From NCBI RefSeq assembly GCF_011440395.1, contig NZ_JAAOIX010000006.1, forward strand, positions 62,001 to 126,000: DNA of 64,000 nucleotides, written 5' to 3'. Below, piece after piece: positions 33,592 to 42,452 of this stretch; within the stretch, counting starts at the first letter, position 1, and every line of letters begins with the position of its first letter. The position numbers and the translations under genes are program-made. Below the pieces are notes generated by a model. It was not told the DNA's origin, did no database searches, and was given only the letters and a program-made list of their open reading frames with translations. This stretch comes from Pseudomaricurvus alcaniphilus (GTDB taxonomy: Bacteria; Pseudomonadota; Gammaproteobacteria; Pseudomonadales; Cellvibrionaceae).

Positions 33592-34515
33592 ATGCGCGCA
33601 GCCATTATCAACCAGCGGGGAGCGACCCCCGTGGTACAGGAATTCCCGGAGCCGCAACCCCAGGCGGGAGCGGTATTGATCAATGTTGAAACCACCGGCC
33701 TCGGCGGCTGGGATGTGCTCGGCGCCTATCGCCTGGGGGTGGAGTTTCCCTGCGTGATTCGCGGCGAGGGGGTGGGGCGCACCGAGGATGGTCGCCGGGT
33801 CTATTTCGGCGAGCGTTCGGTCATACCCTACGGCTCCTGGGCAGAGAAAACCCTGGTGCCGGAGGCGGAAGTCTGGGAGGTGCCGGACGATGTCGATGAT
33901 TGCACTGCGATCACCATGGGTATCGCCGCCACTGGCGCCCTGGTGCCACTGGAGACAGCGAATATCCAGCCCGGCGAGACGGTACTGATCCTGGGGGCCA
34001 CTGGAACCCTGGGCCAGATTGCCCTGCAGCTGGCGCGCTACCTCGGTGCCGGGCGGGTAATCGGCGCCGGTCGCAATCGCGCGACGCTGGAGACATTGAA
34101 AGCCAAAGGCATCGCTGATGAGATCGTTTGCCTCGGCAGTGATGACGATGTGGCCGCCCATAAAACGGCCGCCGGCGAGGGTTACGATGTGGTTCTGGAT
34201 GGCGTTTGTGGCCAGCCGATGCTGGACGCACTCAAAGCCACCCGCCGGGGCGCCCGTATCCTCACCATCGGCACCGGGGCGGGGCGCCAGATCAACCTGG
34301 ATATGGCCGACCTGCTGTTTAAGACCTTGTCGACAGTGGGCACTGGTCAGCGACCGGCGGCGGATCGCGAGCAGATCTGGCGGCGTCTGTTGCAGATCGC
34401 CCGGGAGCAGAATATCCAGGTGGATTATCAGGAGTTTGAGTTCGCCAACGCGGCGGCGGCCTGGCAGGCGCAGGTAGACGGGGTGAATAAAAAGATTATC
34501 GCGCGGTTGGATTGA
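33592..34515 (+). CDS. MDR family zinc-less quinone oxidoreductase-like dehydrogenase
   Basis: A 307-residue medium-chain dehydrogenase/reductase. The N-terminal GroES-like domain (MRAAIINQRGATPVV, ETTGLGGWDVLGAYR) has no zinc ligands, and the Rossmann domain carries ILGATGTLGQIALQLAR with GxxGxxG around residue 133-138. It is a little shorter than the usual 320-340 residues. It should reduce or oxidise a quinone, enone or alcohol with NADPH. AAGGAGAC precedes the ATG. It lies 96 bp after the ligase remnant in the same direction. Confidence 0.88.
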   Translation: MRAAIINQRGATPVVQEFPEPQPQAGAVLINVETTGLGGWDVLGAYRLGVEFPCVIRGEGVGRTEDGRRVYFGERSVIPYGSWAEKTLVPEAEVWEVPDDVDDCTAITMGIAATGALVPLETANIQPGETVLILGATGTLGQIALQLARYLGAGRVIGAGRNRATLETLKAKGIADEIVCLGSDDDVAAHKTAAGEGYDVVLDGVCGQPMLDALKATRRGARILTIGTGAGRQINLDMADLLFKTLSTVGTGQRPAADREQIWRRLLQIAREQNIQVDYQEFEFANAAAAWQAQVDGVNKKIIARLD

Positions 34516-34714
34516 ACGGCTGCCGAGCGCGGGGTCCTTGTAAATTTAACCCTGCGCTATTGGCGTCAAGAGCCATTGCAGCCAAGAGCCATTTAACCCA
34601 GTGCTATTTATCCCAAGTGCTATGATCCCACCAGAGCCAGGTAGCGAATGTTACCGGCTCTGCATAGGCTGCGGTCGTGTGAGTACAGCTGAAAAATAAA
34701 AAACGGGTGTGATC

Positions 34715-35638
34715 ATGAATGCAGAACAACAGTTGTCCGCGCATAAAGCTGGCAGTATCGCCGACAGTATTCAGCGGCAGGCGTTTCGTACCGATGCGGT
34801 TTATGACAGCTACCAGGACGCACAAGCTTCAGCGCCTGGCTACGATATAGAAGTTCATAAACTGAATTTGCCCACGTCCGGACGAGGAGTCTATTACTCC
34901 GAGCGCCATTGTTTTCTTGAGTACGTCGAAGCGCCTGGACACTGCCTCAGTGCGCGCTATCCCGACAGCGATGAACCCCGCTCTATTGGTCAATTGATTT
35001 TTATTCCCCCGGGATTTGAGCTTGAGTGGTGTTGGGAGAAAGGGGTACAGCGCACGGTGACGTGCATGTTCGAGGTGGAGCGTATTGCCATATTGTCCGG
35101 TTACGACTGGCGTTGGGACGCTGTCGATGTGGCGCGTACGTTCGATATTCAAAACAGCTATTTGCTTATGGGCATGCGCAAGCTGGGTGAGGAGGCGTGT
35201 CGACCCGGTTTTGCCAGTGAATTGCAGATTGAGAATACGCTGGCGCTGATGGCGGTTGAGTTGCAGCGAGAATTTGTGGGTCGGTCTGCACCAGTGGCAG
35301 CTTCCTGCGGGCGCTTGTCGACGTGCCAGCTAAAGCGGGTCCGTGATTACATCTATGCCAGCCTTGGCGATGAGCTGAGTGTCGACCGAATTGCCCGTCA
35401 TTGTGACCTGTCCGAGCGGGAACTGTCGGAGCAGTTTAAAAATACCGTCGGCATGACTTTGCGCCAGTTTGTTGCGATGGCACGGGTGGACCGGGCCAAG
35501 CTGTTACTCGCCGACCCCCGCTTAATGGTCAAGCAAGTCGGCTATGAATGTGGTTTTAAAGGGGCGGCGGCGTTCGTTGCGGCGTTCAGGAAAGCAACCG
35601 GTGTAACCCCTGCCGAATACCGCAAGCGTTACATGTAG
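34715..35638 (+). CDS. AraC family transcriptional regulator
   Basis: A 307-residue protein with a variable N-terminal sensing domain and a C-terminal AraC double helix-turn-helix: LSVDRIARHCDLSERELSEQF and VKQVGYECGFKGAAAFVAAFRKATGVTPAEYRKRY. The ATG at 34715 was preferred to the GTG two codons earlier. It is convergent with the thioredoxin-like gene. It may regulate the MDR/SDR group upstream or the TonB receptor downstream; no operator can be assigned. The stretch 34516-34714 holds only short AAGAGCCATT and AGTGCTAT repeats. Confidence 0.9.
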   Translation: MNAEQQLSAHKAGSIADSIQRQAFRTDAVYDSYQDAQASAPGYDIEVHKLNLPTSGRGVYYSERHCFLEYVEAPGHCLSARYPDSDEPRSIGQLIFIPPGFELEWCWEKGVQRTVTCMFEVERIAILSGYDWRWDAVDVARTFDIQNSYLLMGMRKLGEEACRPGFASELQIENTLALMAVELQREFVGRSAPVAASCGRLSTCQLKRVRDYIYASLGDELSVDRIARHCDLSERELSEQFKNTVGMTLRQFVAMARVDRAKLLLADPRLMVKQVGYECGFKGAAAFVAAFRKATGVTPAEYRKRYM

Positions 35639-35642
35639 GCAA

Positions 35643-35674
35643 CATGGATTAATTCTTCCCTGAATTAATCCATG
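35643..35674. terminator. perfect 13-bp stem between convergent genes
   Basis: CATGGATTAATTC pairs perfectly with GAATTAATCCATG around a six-base loop. It lies 5 bp after the AraC stop and 32 bp from the stop of the opposing gene. The stem is AT-rich and lacks a T-run, so it may be a bidirectional terminator or an RNA-stabilising end. Confidence 0.5.
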
Positions 35675-35705
35675 CACGCCAAGAGGGCGCGCCTGGCGGG
35701 CTTTC

Positions 35706-36791
35706 TCAGGGAATGATTTTGGGGTAGTAATTAATGGCGCCGACCTCCAGCAGGTCGCCGAGCATGCTGCCGTCGTAGACCCCCTTTGGGTCTTGTACGG
35801 TGGGGTCTTCAAATGACCAGGCCTGGCGCTTGTAGGTCCAGTTGTCAGGTTGCAGGCGGTGTGCTTCGCGCCAGTGGGGTATGGCATCGTCGTGGTGCCC
35901 GGCCAGGTGCAGGTGTTGGCCGAGTTCATAGCGGGCTGCGGCCTGGGCAACGGCTGGGGGGCGCGGCTGTGAGCGATCGATGACTTCCTGTTCTGACAGG
36001 ACATATTGGCTGTTGGCGCCGTGTTCTGCCCAATCCTCGAGCATTTGCAAATAGAGCTCGGTTTCAAAGCGCATTTTTTTGACTTCGCGGAGGATCTGCA
36101 CGTGCGCCGGGGTCAGCTGCTTGACGCTCTCCCACTTTTCAATGTCATCCAGCTCCATTTCGGTAACCGGTGTGCGTCCGGGCCAGGAGGGCTCCGCGGG
36201 CCTGACGATCACGCCTGCTTCATTGATCCAAATGCCATTGGGAACATTCACAACACCAAACAGCTCGCCCATGATATGGGCCTGGTCGATAAGCGCTGGG
36301 TGTCTGGGGTTGGCCAGTTCAATCCACTCCCGCACGGCGTCAGCGCCGGCGGTGTCCATGGCAACGGTGACAATCTCCAGGCCCTTGGGGTAGAGACGCT
36401 CCCTGACTTCTGCCCAGATTGGCCCGTCGGTACGACAGCCACACCAGGACGCCCAGGTGGTGAGCAGCACTTTTTTGCCGCGCAAGCTCGCCAGTTCAAA
36501 CAGTTTGCCTTCCAGGTCGGGCAATACCAGGTGGGGAGCTTGGGCTGTGGTAAGTGCGCGGCCGGTGAGGGACTCGGGGCCGAGCGCCCAGAGTTGATGT
36601 TTTTCATCCTTGATCAACGGCATACCCAGTGCTTCGGCGACTACCGCCCCATTGAGGCTGCCATTGGCATTGCGAGCATTGGCTGGCAGCGGCACGCACT
36701 GTTCACCCTTGCAGGCTCCCTGGGGCTTTATGCTCCAGCCTGTTCGCTGTTCAAATTGTGTCGGATCAATATCCAGTGCGGTGAGAATCAT
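35706..36791 (-). CDS. redoxin/thioredoxin-like protein with a CxC site
   Basis: A 361-residue soluble protein. The central part (about residues 85-220) is an AhpC/TSA-ResA-like thioredoxin fold: LPDLEGKLFELASLRGKKVLLTTWASWCGCR, PNGIWINEAGVIV. The usual WCxxC is replaced by WCGCR, with Cys117 and Cys119 as a CxC pair. The N-terminus carries two more cysteines (GACKGEQCVPLP at about 25-36), and the C-terminus is helical, TPR-like (AARYELGQHLHLAGHHDDAIPHWREAHRLQPDNW). No signal peptide is seen, so it is probably cytosolic. It starts just before the stop of the LEH-like gene on the same strand. Function unknown; peroxide or disulphide chemistry is plausible. Confidence 0.8.
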   Translation of the reverse strand: MILTALDIDPTQFEQRTGWSIKPQGACKGEQCVPLPANARNANGSLNGAVVAEALGMPLIKDEKHQLWALGPESLTGRALTTAQAPHLVLPDLEGKLFELASLRGKKVLLTTWASWCGCRTDGPIWAEVRERLYPKGLEIVTVAMDTAGADAVREWIELANPRHPALIDQAHIMGELFGVVNVPNGIWINEAGVIVRPAEPSWPGRTPVTEMELDDIEKWESVKQLTPAHVQILREVKKMRFETELYLQMLEDWAEHGANSQYVLSEQEVIDRSQPRPPAVAQAAARYELGQHLHLAGHHDDAIPHWREAHRLQPDNWTYKRQAWSFEDPTVQDPKGVYDGSMLGDLLEVGAINYYPKIIP

Positions 36792-36795
36792 GGTG

Positions 36796-37257
36796 TCACT
36801 CCTGAGTTAACGCGTGGCGGGGAAGCAGATCCAGCATTTGCTCTTCAGTCATACCCAGTTGGTATTGGATGTCGCGAATATCCCAATACTCACGCCAGGC
36901 GGTGATTTTGTTTTGCTCATTAAATTCGAACACAGCGCAAACGCTGGAAAAAATACGCTGATTATTTTTTTTCATGGTGACGTGGTCACGGCGCTCGGTG
37001 AAGACATAATTGTCACTGCCTGCACAGGCAATGATTTCGCAGTCACAGTCTGTGTAGTCCTGAAATTGACGCGCCAGTTCGGCGACCACATTGTCGCGAC
37101 CGCGCAGTGGCTTGATTGCCGGTACGTGAACCTGATAGTAAGCGTTTTTGTCAAACGCCGCTGCGAACCTGTCGAAGTCCGGTTGCTTGCTGTGCAAGAT
37201 GGCGAGTATTTCAAGAACGATGCGTTGTTTGCTGTTGTCGCTAATGCCGCTGTTCAT
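36796..37257 (-). CDS. limonene-1,2-epoxide-hydrolase-like NTF2-fold protein
   Basis: A 153-residue NTF2-fold protein. The catalytic triad of limonene-epoxide hydrolase (Arg-x-Asp plus a later Asp) has clear counterparts: TERRDHV gives R89 and D91, and WREYWD gives D126. This makes epoxide hydrolysis a real possibility. The ATG at 37257 was chosen over a GTG two codons upstream. It is followed closely by the thioredoxin-like gene on the same strand. Together with the P450s and flavin monooxygenase it fits a route that forms an epoxide and opens it to a diol; this is inference. Confidence 0.78.
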   Translation of the reverse strand: MNSGISDNSKQRIVLEILAILHSKQPDFDRFAAAFDKNAYYQVHVPAIKPLRGRDNVVAELARQFQDYTDCDCEIIACAGSDNYVFTERRDHVTMKKNNQRIFSSVCAVFEFNEQNKITAWREYWDIRDIQYQLGMTEEQMLDLLPRHALTQE

Positions 37258-37611
37258 GGCCACAAGGTATACCGTCAGTTAGTGAGTGTACTTGTTAAGA
37301 GTGACCTGGTAGTAGTGGTCCGATAAAAATGCCTGATTAAGAGTGCCTGGCACCTCATGGTGCCGGGTTACAGGGGTAATAGTTGAGGAAATACTGGGCG
37401 TAATCAAGTGCAACTGATATCGCTGAGCTCAGGAAAGTGTCGATGAAAAACGTGGTGTTATTGGACGATATTTTATGTATTTCAGCGATATCTATTTCGC
37501 TGGTTCCGCACCCGCCGCTGAACTAGTGTTTGCGGCTGCTGCAGTAATTTCGTCGCTGCCGGCCTGGTTTAAGTGGTAACCGGATAATCCTATAACGATA
37601 ACCCAGGAACG
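37258..37611. other. intergenic region between divergent LEH-like and TonB-receptor genes
   Basis: No gene is evident in these 354 bp. A small GGCACC-TCAT-GGTGCC hairpin is at 37349-37364. Promoters for both neighbours must lie here, but neither the tandem palindrome of the other receptors nor the shared dyad is present. Confidence 0.5.
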
Positions 37612-39993
37612 ATGACTATGTATCGACACCCGTTAACCCTTTCTTCACTGTCACTCTGCTTGCCATTACTGGCATCGATGGCGGTGGCCGAGTCTCCCGC
37701 CAGCGACCGCAAAGCGGTATCGCTGGAAGAAATCGTTGTTACTGCCCGCCGTCGGGAAGAGGCCCTGCAGGATGTGCCGGTATCCATTGCGGCGCTATCG
37801 GCTGACAGTCTGGAGAAATCATCGGTGCAGGAGCTGGAAAACCTCACTGCGGTGGTACCCGGGTTCCGATTCAGCTACGAGGGTGGAGCCAACAATGTGT
37901 CCATGTCATTGAGGGGGTTTGGCATCATTCCGCTGGGAGAAGGCGTGCCATCGGTGGTGGTTTACAGCAACGATGTGCCACTGCCAAAAGTAGGCGGCAA
38001 TATCTCTACTTACGATTTGGCCAGTATCCAGGTACTCAAGGGTCCCCAGGGTACCTTGTTTGGTCGCAATACCATCGGCGGTGCGGTACTGATCTCTCCC
38101 ACTGCACCGGCCTACGAGCAACAGGGTTACCTGCGCGCGGGCACCGGGAATTACGGCGCCCGCCTGCTGGAGGGGGCGGCCAATGTGACCTTGGTGGATA
38201 ATGTCGCTGCGCTGCGCGTGGCAGGACAGTTGCGTCGCCGGGAAGGCACTGAAGTTAATCGGACTTCCGCCGGTCCCGATACCAACGAGATCGATCAACA
38301 AAGTGTGCGGGTTTCCTTGCGCCTGGATCTTTCGGAGCAGTTGAGCAATAACCTTGTACTGGACTATACCCGCTCGGATCGCAGGCCGGGTTCCGACCAT
38401 GTGGTCGGTTATAATCCGGGGATAATTGCGGCCGCATTTACCCCGTCGCTGGGGGCCGCTGTCGCGGGTGCCTATGAACAGGCCATCGCCGACCAGGTGT
38501 CGGTCTTGCAAGCGGCAGGCGCACACCATGTGGCAAATAATTTTCACAGCGATGGCAATCAGCGTTCACACCGGGAACAGACCGAGCTGTGGGGGCTGGC
38601 CAATACCACCGAGCTGCAAACCGACAGTATTACGCTGCGCAATATATTTGGCTATCGCCATGTTTCCAGCACCATCACGGCGAATACCCAAGGTGTCGGT
38701 GACATCGATGGCCCACTCGGTCCATTTGTCATTTACCATTTGGCCTCACAGGATGAAAAAGAGTATTTCTCCAATGAATTCCAGCTGCTCGGCGGTGATG
38801 ATCGGCTCGATTGGATAGCGGGTTTTTTCTACAGTCAGGACAATCCCACCAAGGCTATGGGCACTAGTGCGCAAGCGTTTAACTTGCTCGCCTTTGGTGT
38901 CTCTGATATTCACACCACGGCCCTGGCCGAGAACGAAAATTACGCCGTCTTTGGCCAGCTCGATTATCATTTGAGCGATGCCCTGACGCTGAATTTAGGC
39001 GCTCGTTACAGTTGGGACAAGATCGAAGGCTGCGGTGTTGGTGGCTTGAACAGGTTTCTGACCTGGTCCGAATGTAAAAGTGCCGGTGTCGAAACGGTGA
39101 AGGCGGACGGCAGTGCGCCAACCTGGACCCTGGGCCTGGATTATAAATTGACAGACGATGTGCTGCTCTACGGGATGTATCGCCGGGGTTATCGCGGGGT
39201 TAATATCAATACGCCCCAGTTTGCCTCTGTCTTTACCACCGGCGGCAGTGACCCGGCCTGTGTTCTCGGCGCGGGCCAGTGCCCGGATCTGCGCGCCTTC
39301 CAGACGGTAAATGAGGAACAGGTCAATGATTTCGAGCTGGGGGTAAAGGCCGACTGGAGTGTGGGGGAGGTGGTTGGGCGCAGTAATGTGTCCCTGTTTT
39401 ACACCGATTATACCGACGCAGTGCAATTCGTTTCCGTGCGCGGCGCAATACCCGCGGCCGCACCGGACAACCCGACGCGCTCTTCAGTGGCAGTCAACGC
39501 AGCGGATATGACCATTCAGGGGCTTGAGTTTGAGTTGATGATTGAGCCGAGCGAGGGCTTGTCCCTGACCTTGACCGGAGCCTTTGTCAATCACCGTATT
39601 GACGAGATTAATGTGCCGGCTATAGGTACCCAGCTGCTAACCAAAGATAACGTCACTCTGCCGACACCTGAATTTTCTGGCACTGCTTTGCTGCGCTACG
39701 AATTTCCCGGTCGGGTCCTGGGCGGGTACCTGAGCGCCAGTGCCGACTACTTCTATACCGAAAAGTGGGATGCACAAAGCGGTATTTCCCTGCCCGGTTA
39801 CGATTTGATGAATACGCGGGTCGATTTGGCGCGGCTGGGAGATGGTCACTTGGGTCTGGCGCTTTGGTGCCGAAATTTACTGGATGAAGAATACACCAGC
39901 GCGCCGGGGACGCTGCAGGCTTCGCTGCCGGCGAAAACGGCATTTTATGGCGACCCTCGAACCTTTGGTATGGAGCTGAGCTATACATTTTAA
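37612..39993 (+). CDS. TonB-dependent outer-membrane receptor
   Basis: A 793-residue receptor with signal peptide (cleavage after AVA near residue 26), a TonB box EEIVVTA at about 42-48, the plug domain (VPVSIAALSADSLEKSSV, LKGPQGTLFGRNTIGGAVLI) and a 22-strand barrel ending in the terminal Phe of ELSYTF. It imports a large or hydrophobic compound through the outer membrane with energy from TonB-ExbBD. CCAGGAACG precedes the ATG. Unlike the receptors at 43273 and 47335, its promoter lacks the TAATGCATATGCATTA palindromes, so it is probably controlled separately. Confidence 0.92.
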   Translation: MTMYRHPLTLSSLSLCLPLLASMAVAESPASDRKAVSLEEIVVTARRREEALQDVPVSIAALSADSLEKSSVQELENLTAVVPGFRFSYEGGANNVSMSLRGFGIIPLGEGVPSVVVYSNDVPLPKVGGNISTYDLASIQVLKGPQGTLFGRNTIGGAVLISPTAPAYEQQGYLRAGTGNYGARLLEGAANVTLVDNVAALRVAGQLRRREGTEVNRTSAGPDTNEIDQQSVRVSLRLDLSEQLSNNLVLDYTRSDRRPGSDHVVGYNPGIIAAAFTPSLGAAVAGAYEQAIADQVSVLQAAGAHHVANNFHSDGNQRSHREQTELWGLANTTELQTDSITLRNIFGYRHVSSTITANTQGVGDIDGPLGPFVIYHLASQDEKEYFSNEFQLLGGDDRLDWIAGFFYSQDNPTKAMGTSAQAFNLLAFGVSDIHTTALAENENYAVFGQLDYHLSDALTLNLGARYSWDKIEGCGVGGLNRFLTWSECKSAGVETVKADGSAPTWTLGLDYKLTDDVLLYGMYRRGYRGVNINTPQFASVFTTGGSDPACVLGAGQCPDLRAFQTVNEEQVNDFELGVKADWSVGEVVGRSNVSLFYTDYTDAVQFVSVRGAIPAAAPDNPTRSSVAVNAADMTIQGLEFELMIEPSEGLSLTLTGAFVNHRIDEINVPAIGTQLLTKDNVTLPTPEFSGTALLRYEFPGRVLGGYLSASADYFYTEKWDAQSGISLPGYDLMNTRVDLARLGDGHLGLALWCRNLLDEEYTSAPGTLQASLPAKTAFYGDPRTFGMELSYTF

Positions 39994-39999
39994 CGGGCC

Positions 40000-40020
40000 G
40001 GTTTGACCTCGGGTCAAACC
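40000..40020. terminator. stem-loop after the TonB receptor
   Basis: GGTTTGACC pairs with GGTCAAACC across a TCG loop, starting 7 bp after the receptor stop. There is no T-run, but position and stem suggest a terminator or transcript end. Confidence 0.5.
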
Positions 40021-40055
40021 ATACTCAGGCCCAGTTCAGCGACAGGCTTATTCTA

Positions 40056-40072
40056 ACAATATACACTATTGT
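40056..40072. promoter_or_regulatory. possible operator ACAATA-TACAC-TATTGT
   Basis: An inverted repeat with 6-bp arms lies 31 bp before the flavin monooxygenase ATG. The operon it precedes contains a TetR gene, so self-regulation through this site is possible. Only one copy is seen in the window. Confidence 0.35.
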
Positions 40073-40102
40073 CACTCTGATAAATATTTTCAAGGTGTAT
40101 TT

Positions 40103-41329
40103 ATGAATGCCTATACCCCGCTCACTGTGGAAGATCCCGTCGCCGCTGCCCGGCAGCTGCTGCCGCTGCTTGCCGAACACGCTGTCGAGGCAGAGCAATT
40201 GGGGCACATGCCCGCTGCCGTGTTCGAGGCGATTAAGGCCGCCGGGCTGTTCCAGTTTATGTTTCCGCAGCGGGCTGGCGGGCTGGGCCACAAGTTACTC
40301 ACCCACACCGAGACCGTGGCCGAACTGGCCAAAGCCGATCCCGGCACGGCCTGGGCCTTCGGGCTGCTGTCCAGCGTCACCGCGTCGGTGGCTTCCATGC
40401 CGGCGCCGGTGCGCGACCAGGTCTTTATTCGCGGCGACGAATTATTTTGCAGTGTGGCGGCACCGACAGGTACCGCCAGGCCGGTTGATGGCGGTTACCT
40501 GGTGAACGGACGCTGGGGCTATGCCTCGGGTTGTATGCACGCCGATTACGCCCTCAATGGCATCCGCGTGCAGGACGCCGATGGCAATACCATCGACCAG
40601 GGGTTCGCCATCGTACCGCTGCGGGATAACCCTTGCACCGGTATCGACATTACCTGGCAGGTGGCCGGCGTTTGTGCCTCGGGCAGCAACACCGTAGTGG
40701 CCGAGGGATTGTTGGTTCCGGCGGAATGTATTGTGCGCCCCGCAGCGCTGAAAGCCGCCGCTGCCAAGGCCAGCGCCGCCAGCCTGGCGGCCATGCAGGC
40801 GGCCATGGAGCCCCGCGACCGCTGGCCCCAGGAACCCCTGTTTCCGCTGGTAGTGCTCTCGCCGATGCTGGGTGCGGCCCAATCCCTGTTGGAAAAAGTA
40901 ACCGCCGATATGCACGGGCGCCCGGTGATTGGCTGGAATTTTTCCAGCAAAGCCGAGTCGTCGGTGTTTGTGCAGCAACTGGGGCAGTCGGCCATGGAGA
41001 TCGATTCCGCCTGGATGCATGTGCGCCGAGCCATCCACGATATCGATGTCACTGCCCAGCAGCGAGTCCTGAGCGGTTTTGACAAGGCCCGCATCCAGGC
41101 GGATTGCGGTCACGCCATGGGGTTGTTGCGCGGTGCGACGAGCCGGTTGATGGATGTGGCGGGTCCGGGCGCCTTTGCTTCGGCCAATGCCTTGCAGCGT
41201 TTGTGGCGCGACCTGAACGTGGGCAGTCGCCACACTTACCTCAGTTGCCCGTTGTCGGAAGAGCTGTACGGCCGTGCACTGAGTGGCCTGGACTCCACCA
41301 TGACCAATCTTGCCGATGTAAACTCCTGA
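40103..41329 (+). CDS. group-D flavin-dependent monooxygenase (HsaA/HpaB-like, ACAD fold)
   Basis: A 408-residue protein with ACAD fold but with monooxygenase features: AGLFQFMFPQRAGGLG near residues 48-63, GYLVNGRWGYASGCMHADYAL for the flavin strand, and the C-terminal LWRDLNVGSRHTYLS that in HsaA-type enzymes contains the conserved Arg-Asp...His. Such enzymes hydroxylate phenols or similar rings with reduced flavin from a separate reductase. AAGGTG precedes the ATG. It leads an operon with TetR, an NTF2-like protein and an esterase; no reductase is in the operon. Confidence 0.82.
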   Translation: MNAYTPLTVEDPVAAARQLLPLLAEHAVEAEQLGHMPAAVFEAIKAAGLFQFMFPQRAGGLGHKLLTHTETVAELAKADPGTAWAFGLLSSVTASVASMPAPVRDQVFIRGDELFCSVAAPTGTARPVDGGYLVNGRWGYASGCMHADYALNGIRVQDADGNTIDQGFAIVPLRDNPCTGIDITWQVAGVCASGSNTVVAEGLLVPAECIVRPAALKAAAAKASAASLAAMQAAMEPRDRWPQEPLFPLVVLSPMLGAAQSLLEKVTADMHGRPVIGWNFSSKAESSVFVQQLGQSAMEIDSAWMHVRRAIHDIDVTAQQRVLSGFDKARIQADCGHAMGLLRGATSRLMDVAGPGAFASANALQRLWRDLNVGSRHTYLSCPLSEELYGRALSGLDSTMTNLADVNS

Positions 41330-41343
41330 AGGAGAAGCGAGTA

Positions 41344-42057
41344 ATGGCGGCAGTGCCCACAGCAGAGGACAATGAAGACTTTCGGGTGCGGGTGGCGCGG
41401 GAAAAGCGCGAGCGCATGCGCTTGCGCTTGCAGGACGCCGCCATCGAGGTATACAGCCAGGCGTCGCTGGCGCGTATGCCAGTGGTGGAGGATGTGATCA
41501 AAGCGGCGGCCGTGTCCCGCGGCACCTTTTACAAATACTACCCGTCGCTGGAAGAGTTGCTGGCGGATATCGGCCAACAGGTGGCCGGCGACGTACTGCA
41601 AACCTATCGCTTGTTAGTTGTCGGCGGCGACAACGCCGCTGCCACCAATCTGCTACTGGGGCCGGTGTTGTCCATGGTGCACGCCGGCATGGAATCCGCC
41701 AGGGCTTCGATCACCGCGCGGCTGGACTTTGTCGAGTATTTCTCCCGCGATAACAATATGAAAAAAATTCTCGCCGGTGCCCTGGTCAAGGCCCGCAGTG
41801 ATGCAGTGATTGAGTACGACCACATTGACGCCGCCACCGATTACGTGGTCGGAGCAACGCTGGAAGCCATTCGGCGCCTGGCGCGTTCGCAACAGGTGGA
41901 TGAACACTACATTAAAACGGTCGCCGGAATGATAGCCCGCGGCCTCGGCATGTCGCCGGCGGTAACCCGCTCGGCGGTGGACAGCAGTTGGCATACTATC
42001 CAGGCCAGTGCCAGCAGGCTACCCTGGTGGCAGCCGGAAATTATTTCCCGAGCATAA
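41344..42057 (+). CDS. TetR family transcriptional regulator
   Basis: A 237-residue regulator. The DNA-binding domain is at about residues 20-68, with VEDVIKAAAVSRGTFYKYYPS as recognition helix and signature. It begins 14 bp after the monooxygenase, with AAGGAGAAGC upstream, and is embedded in the operon, which suggests autoregulation together with its target genes. The N-terminal MAAVPTAEDNEDFRVRVARE is charged and disordered-looking. Confidence 0.9.
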   Translation: MAAVPTAEDNEDFRVRVAREKRERMRLRLQDAAIEVYSQASLARMPVVEDVIKAAAVSRGTFYKYYPSLEELLADIGQQVAGDVLQTYRLLVVGGDNAAATNLLLGPVLSMVHAGMESARASITARLDFVEYFSRDNNMKKILAGALVKARSDAVIEYDHIDAATDYVVGATLEAIRRLARSQQVDEHYIKTVAGMIARGLGMSPAVTRSAVDSSWHTIQASASRLPWWQPEIISRA

Positions 42058-42070
42058 CAGGAGCGCGACT

Positions 42071-42427
42071 TTGGAAAAGAATCAACAACTGGAACATTTT
42101 GTCCACGCCCAGGTGGAGTGCTGGAACCAGGGCGATAAGGAGGGGTTTCTCAAGTGCTACAGTGACATCGCCCCCAATGGCCTGTCAGTGGAGATTGTTG
42201 GTGCGCCGCAGATGGAGCCGCAAGTGGCGCTGGAGGCCATGTGGCGAACCCAGCCGGACATTCGTATCGACATTGTCTGTGCAGTGGTGGTGGGCAACGA
42301 AGCGGTGACCCACCATCGAAATATCAAGCGCAGCAGTGGTGAATTATCCACCGATACCCTGGAGATTTACCAGCTGGACGATGGCAAATTGTCGGCCCGC
42401 TATTTTGTCTCCCACCCTGGGAGTTAA
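42071..42427 (+). CDS. NTF2-like (SnoaL-type) small protein
   Basis: A 118-residue NTF2-fold protein similar to that at 5365: both have an aligned helix (HAQVECWNQGDKEGFLKCY here) and the later VG strand. The TTG at 42071 lies six bases after AGGAGCG and gives an N-terminus of the same length as the paralog; an upstream frame from 42008 overlaps TetR. The LEH catalytic Arg-x-Asp is not present (HHRNIK). Gene order monooxygenase, TetR, NTF2-like, hydrolase suggests it handles the monooxygenase product. Confidence 0.78.
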   Translation: MEKNQQLEHFVHAQVECWNQGDKEGFLKCYSDIAPNGLSVEIVGAPQMEPQVALEAMWRTQPDIRIDIVCAVVVGNEAVTHHRNIKRSSGELSTDTLEIYQLDDGKLSARYFVSHPGS

Positions 42428-42452
42428 TGCCCGTACAGGCAGAGGAAATAGT

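Noticed and set aside
35706-36791. Possible selenocysteine in the thioredoxin-like site
   Set aside because: The site is encoded by ordinary Cys codons without an in-frame TGA, so no recoding is needed.
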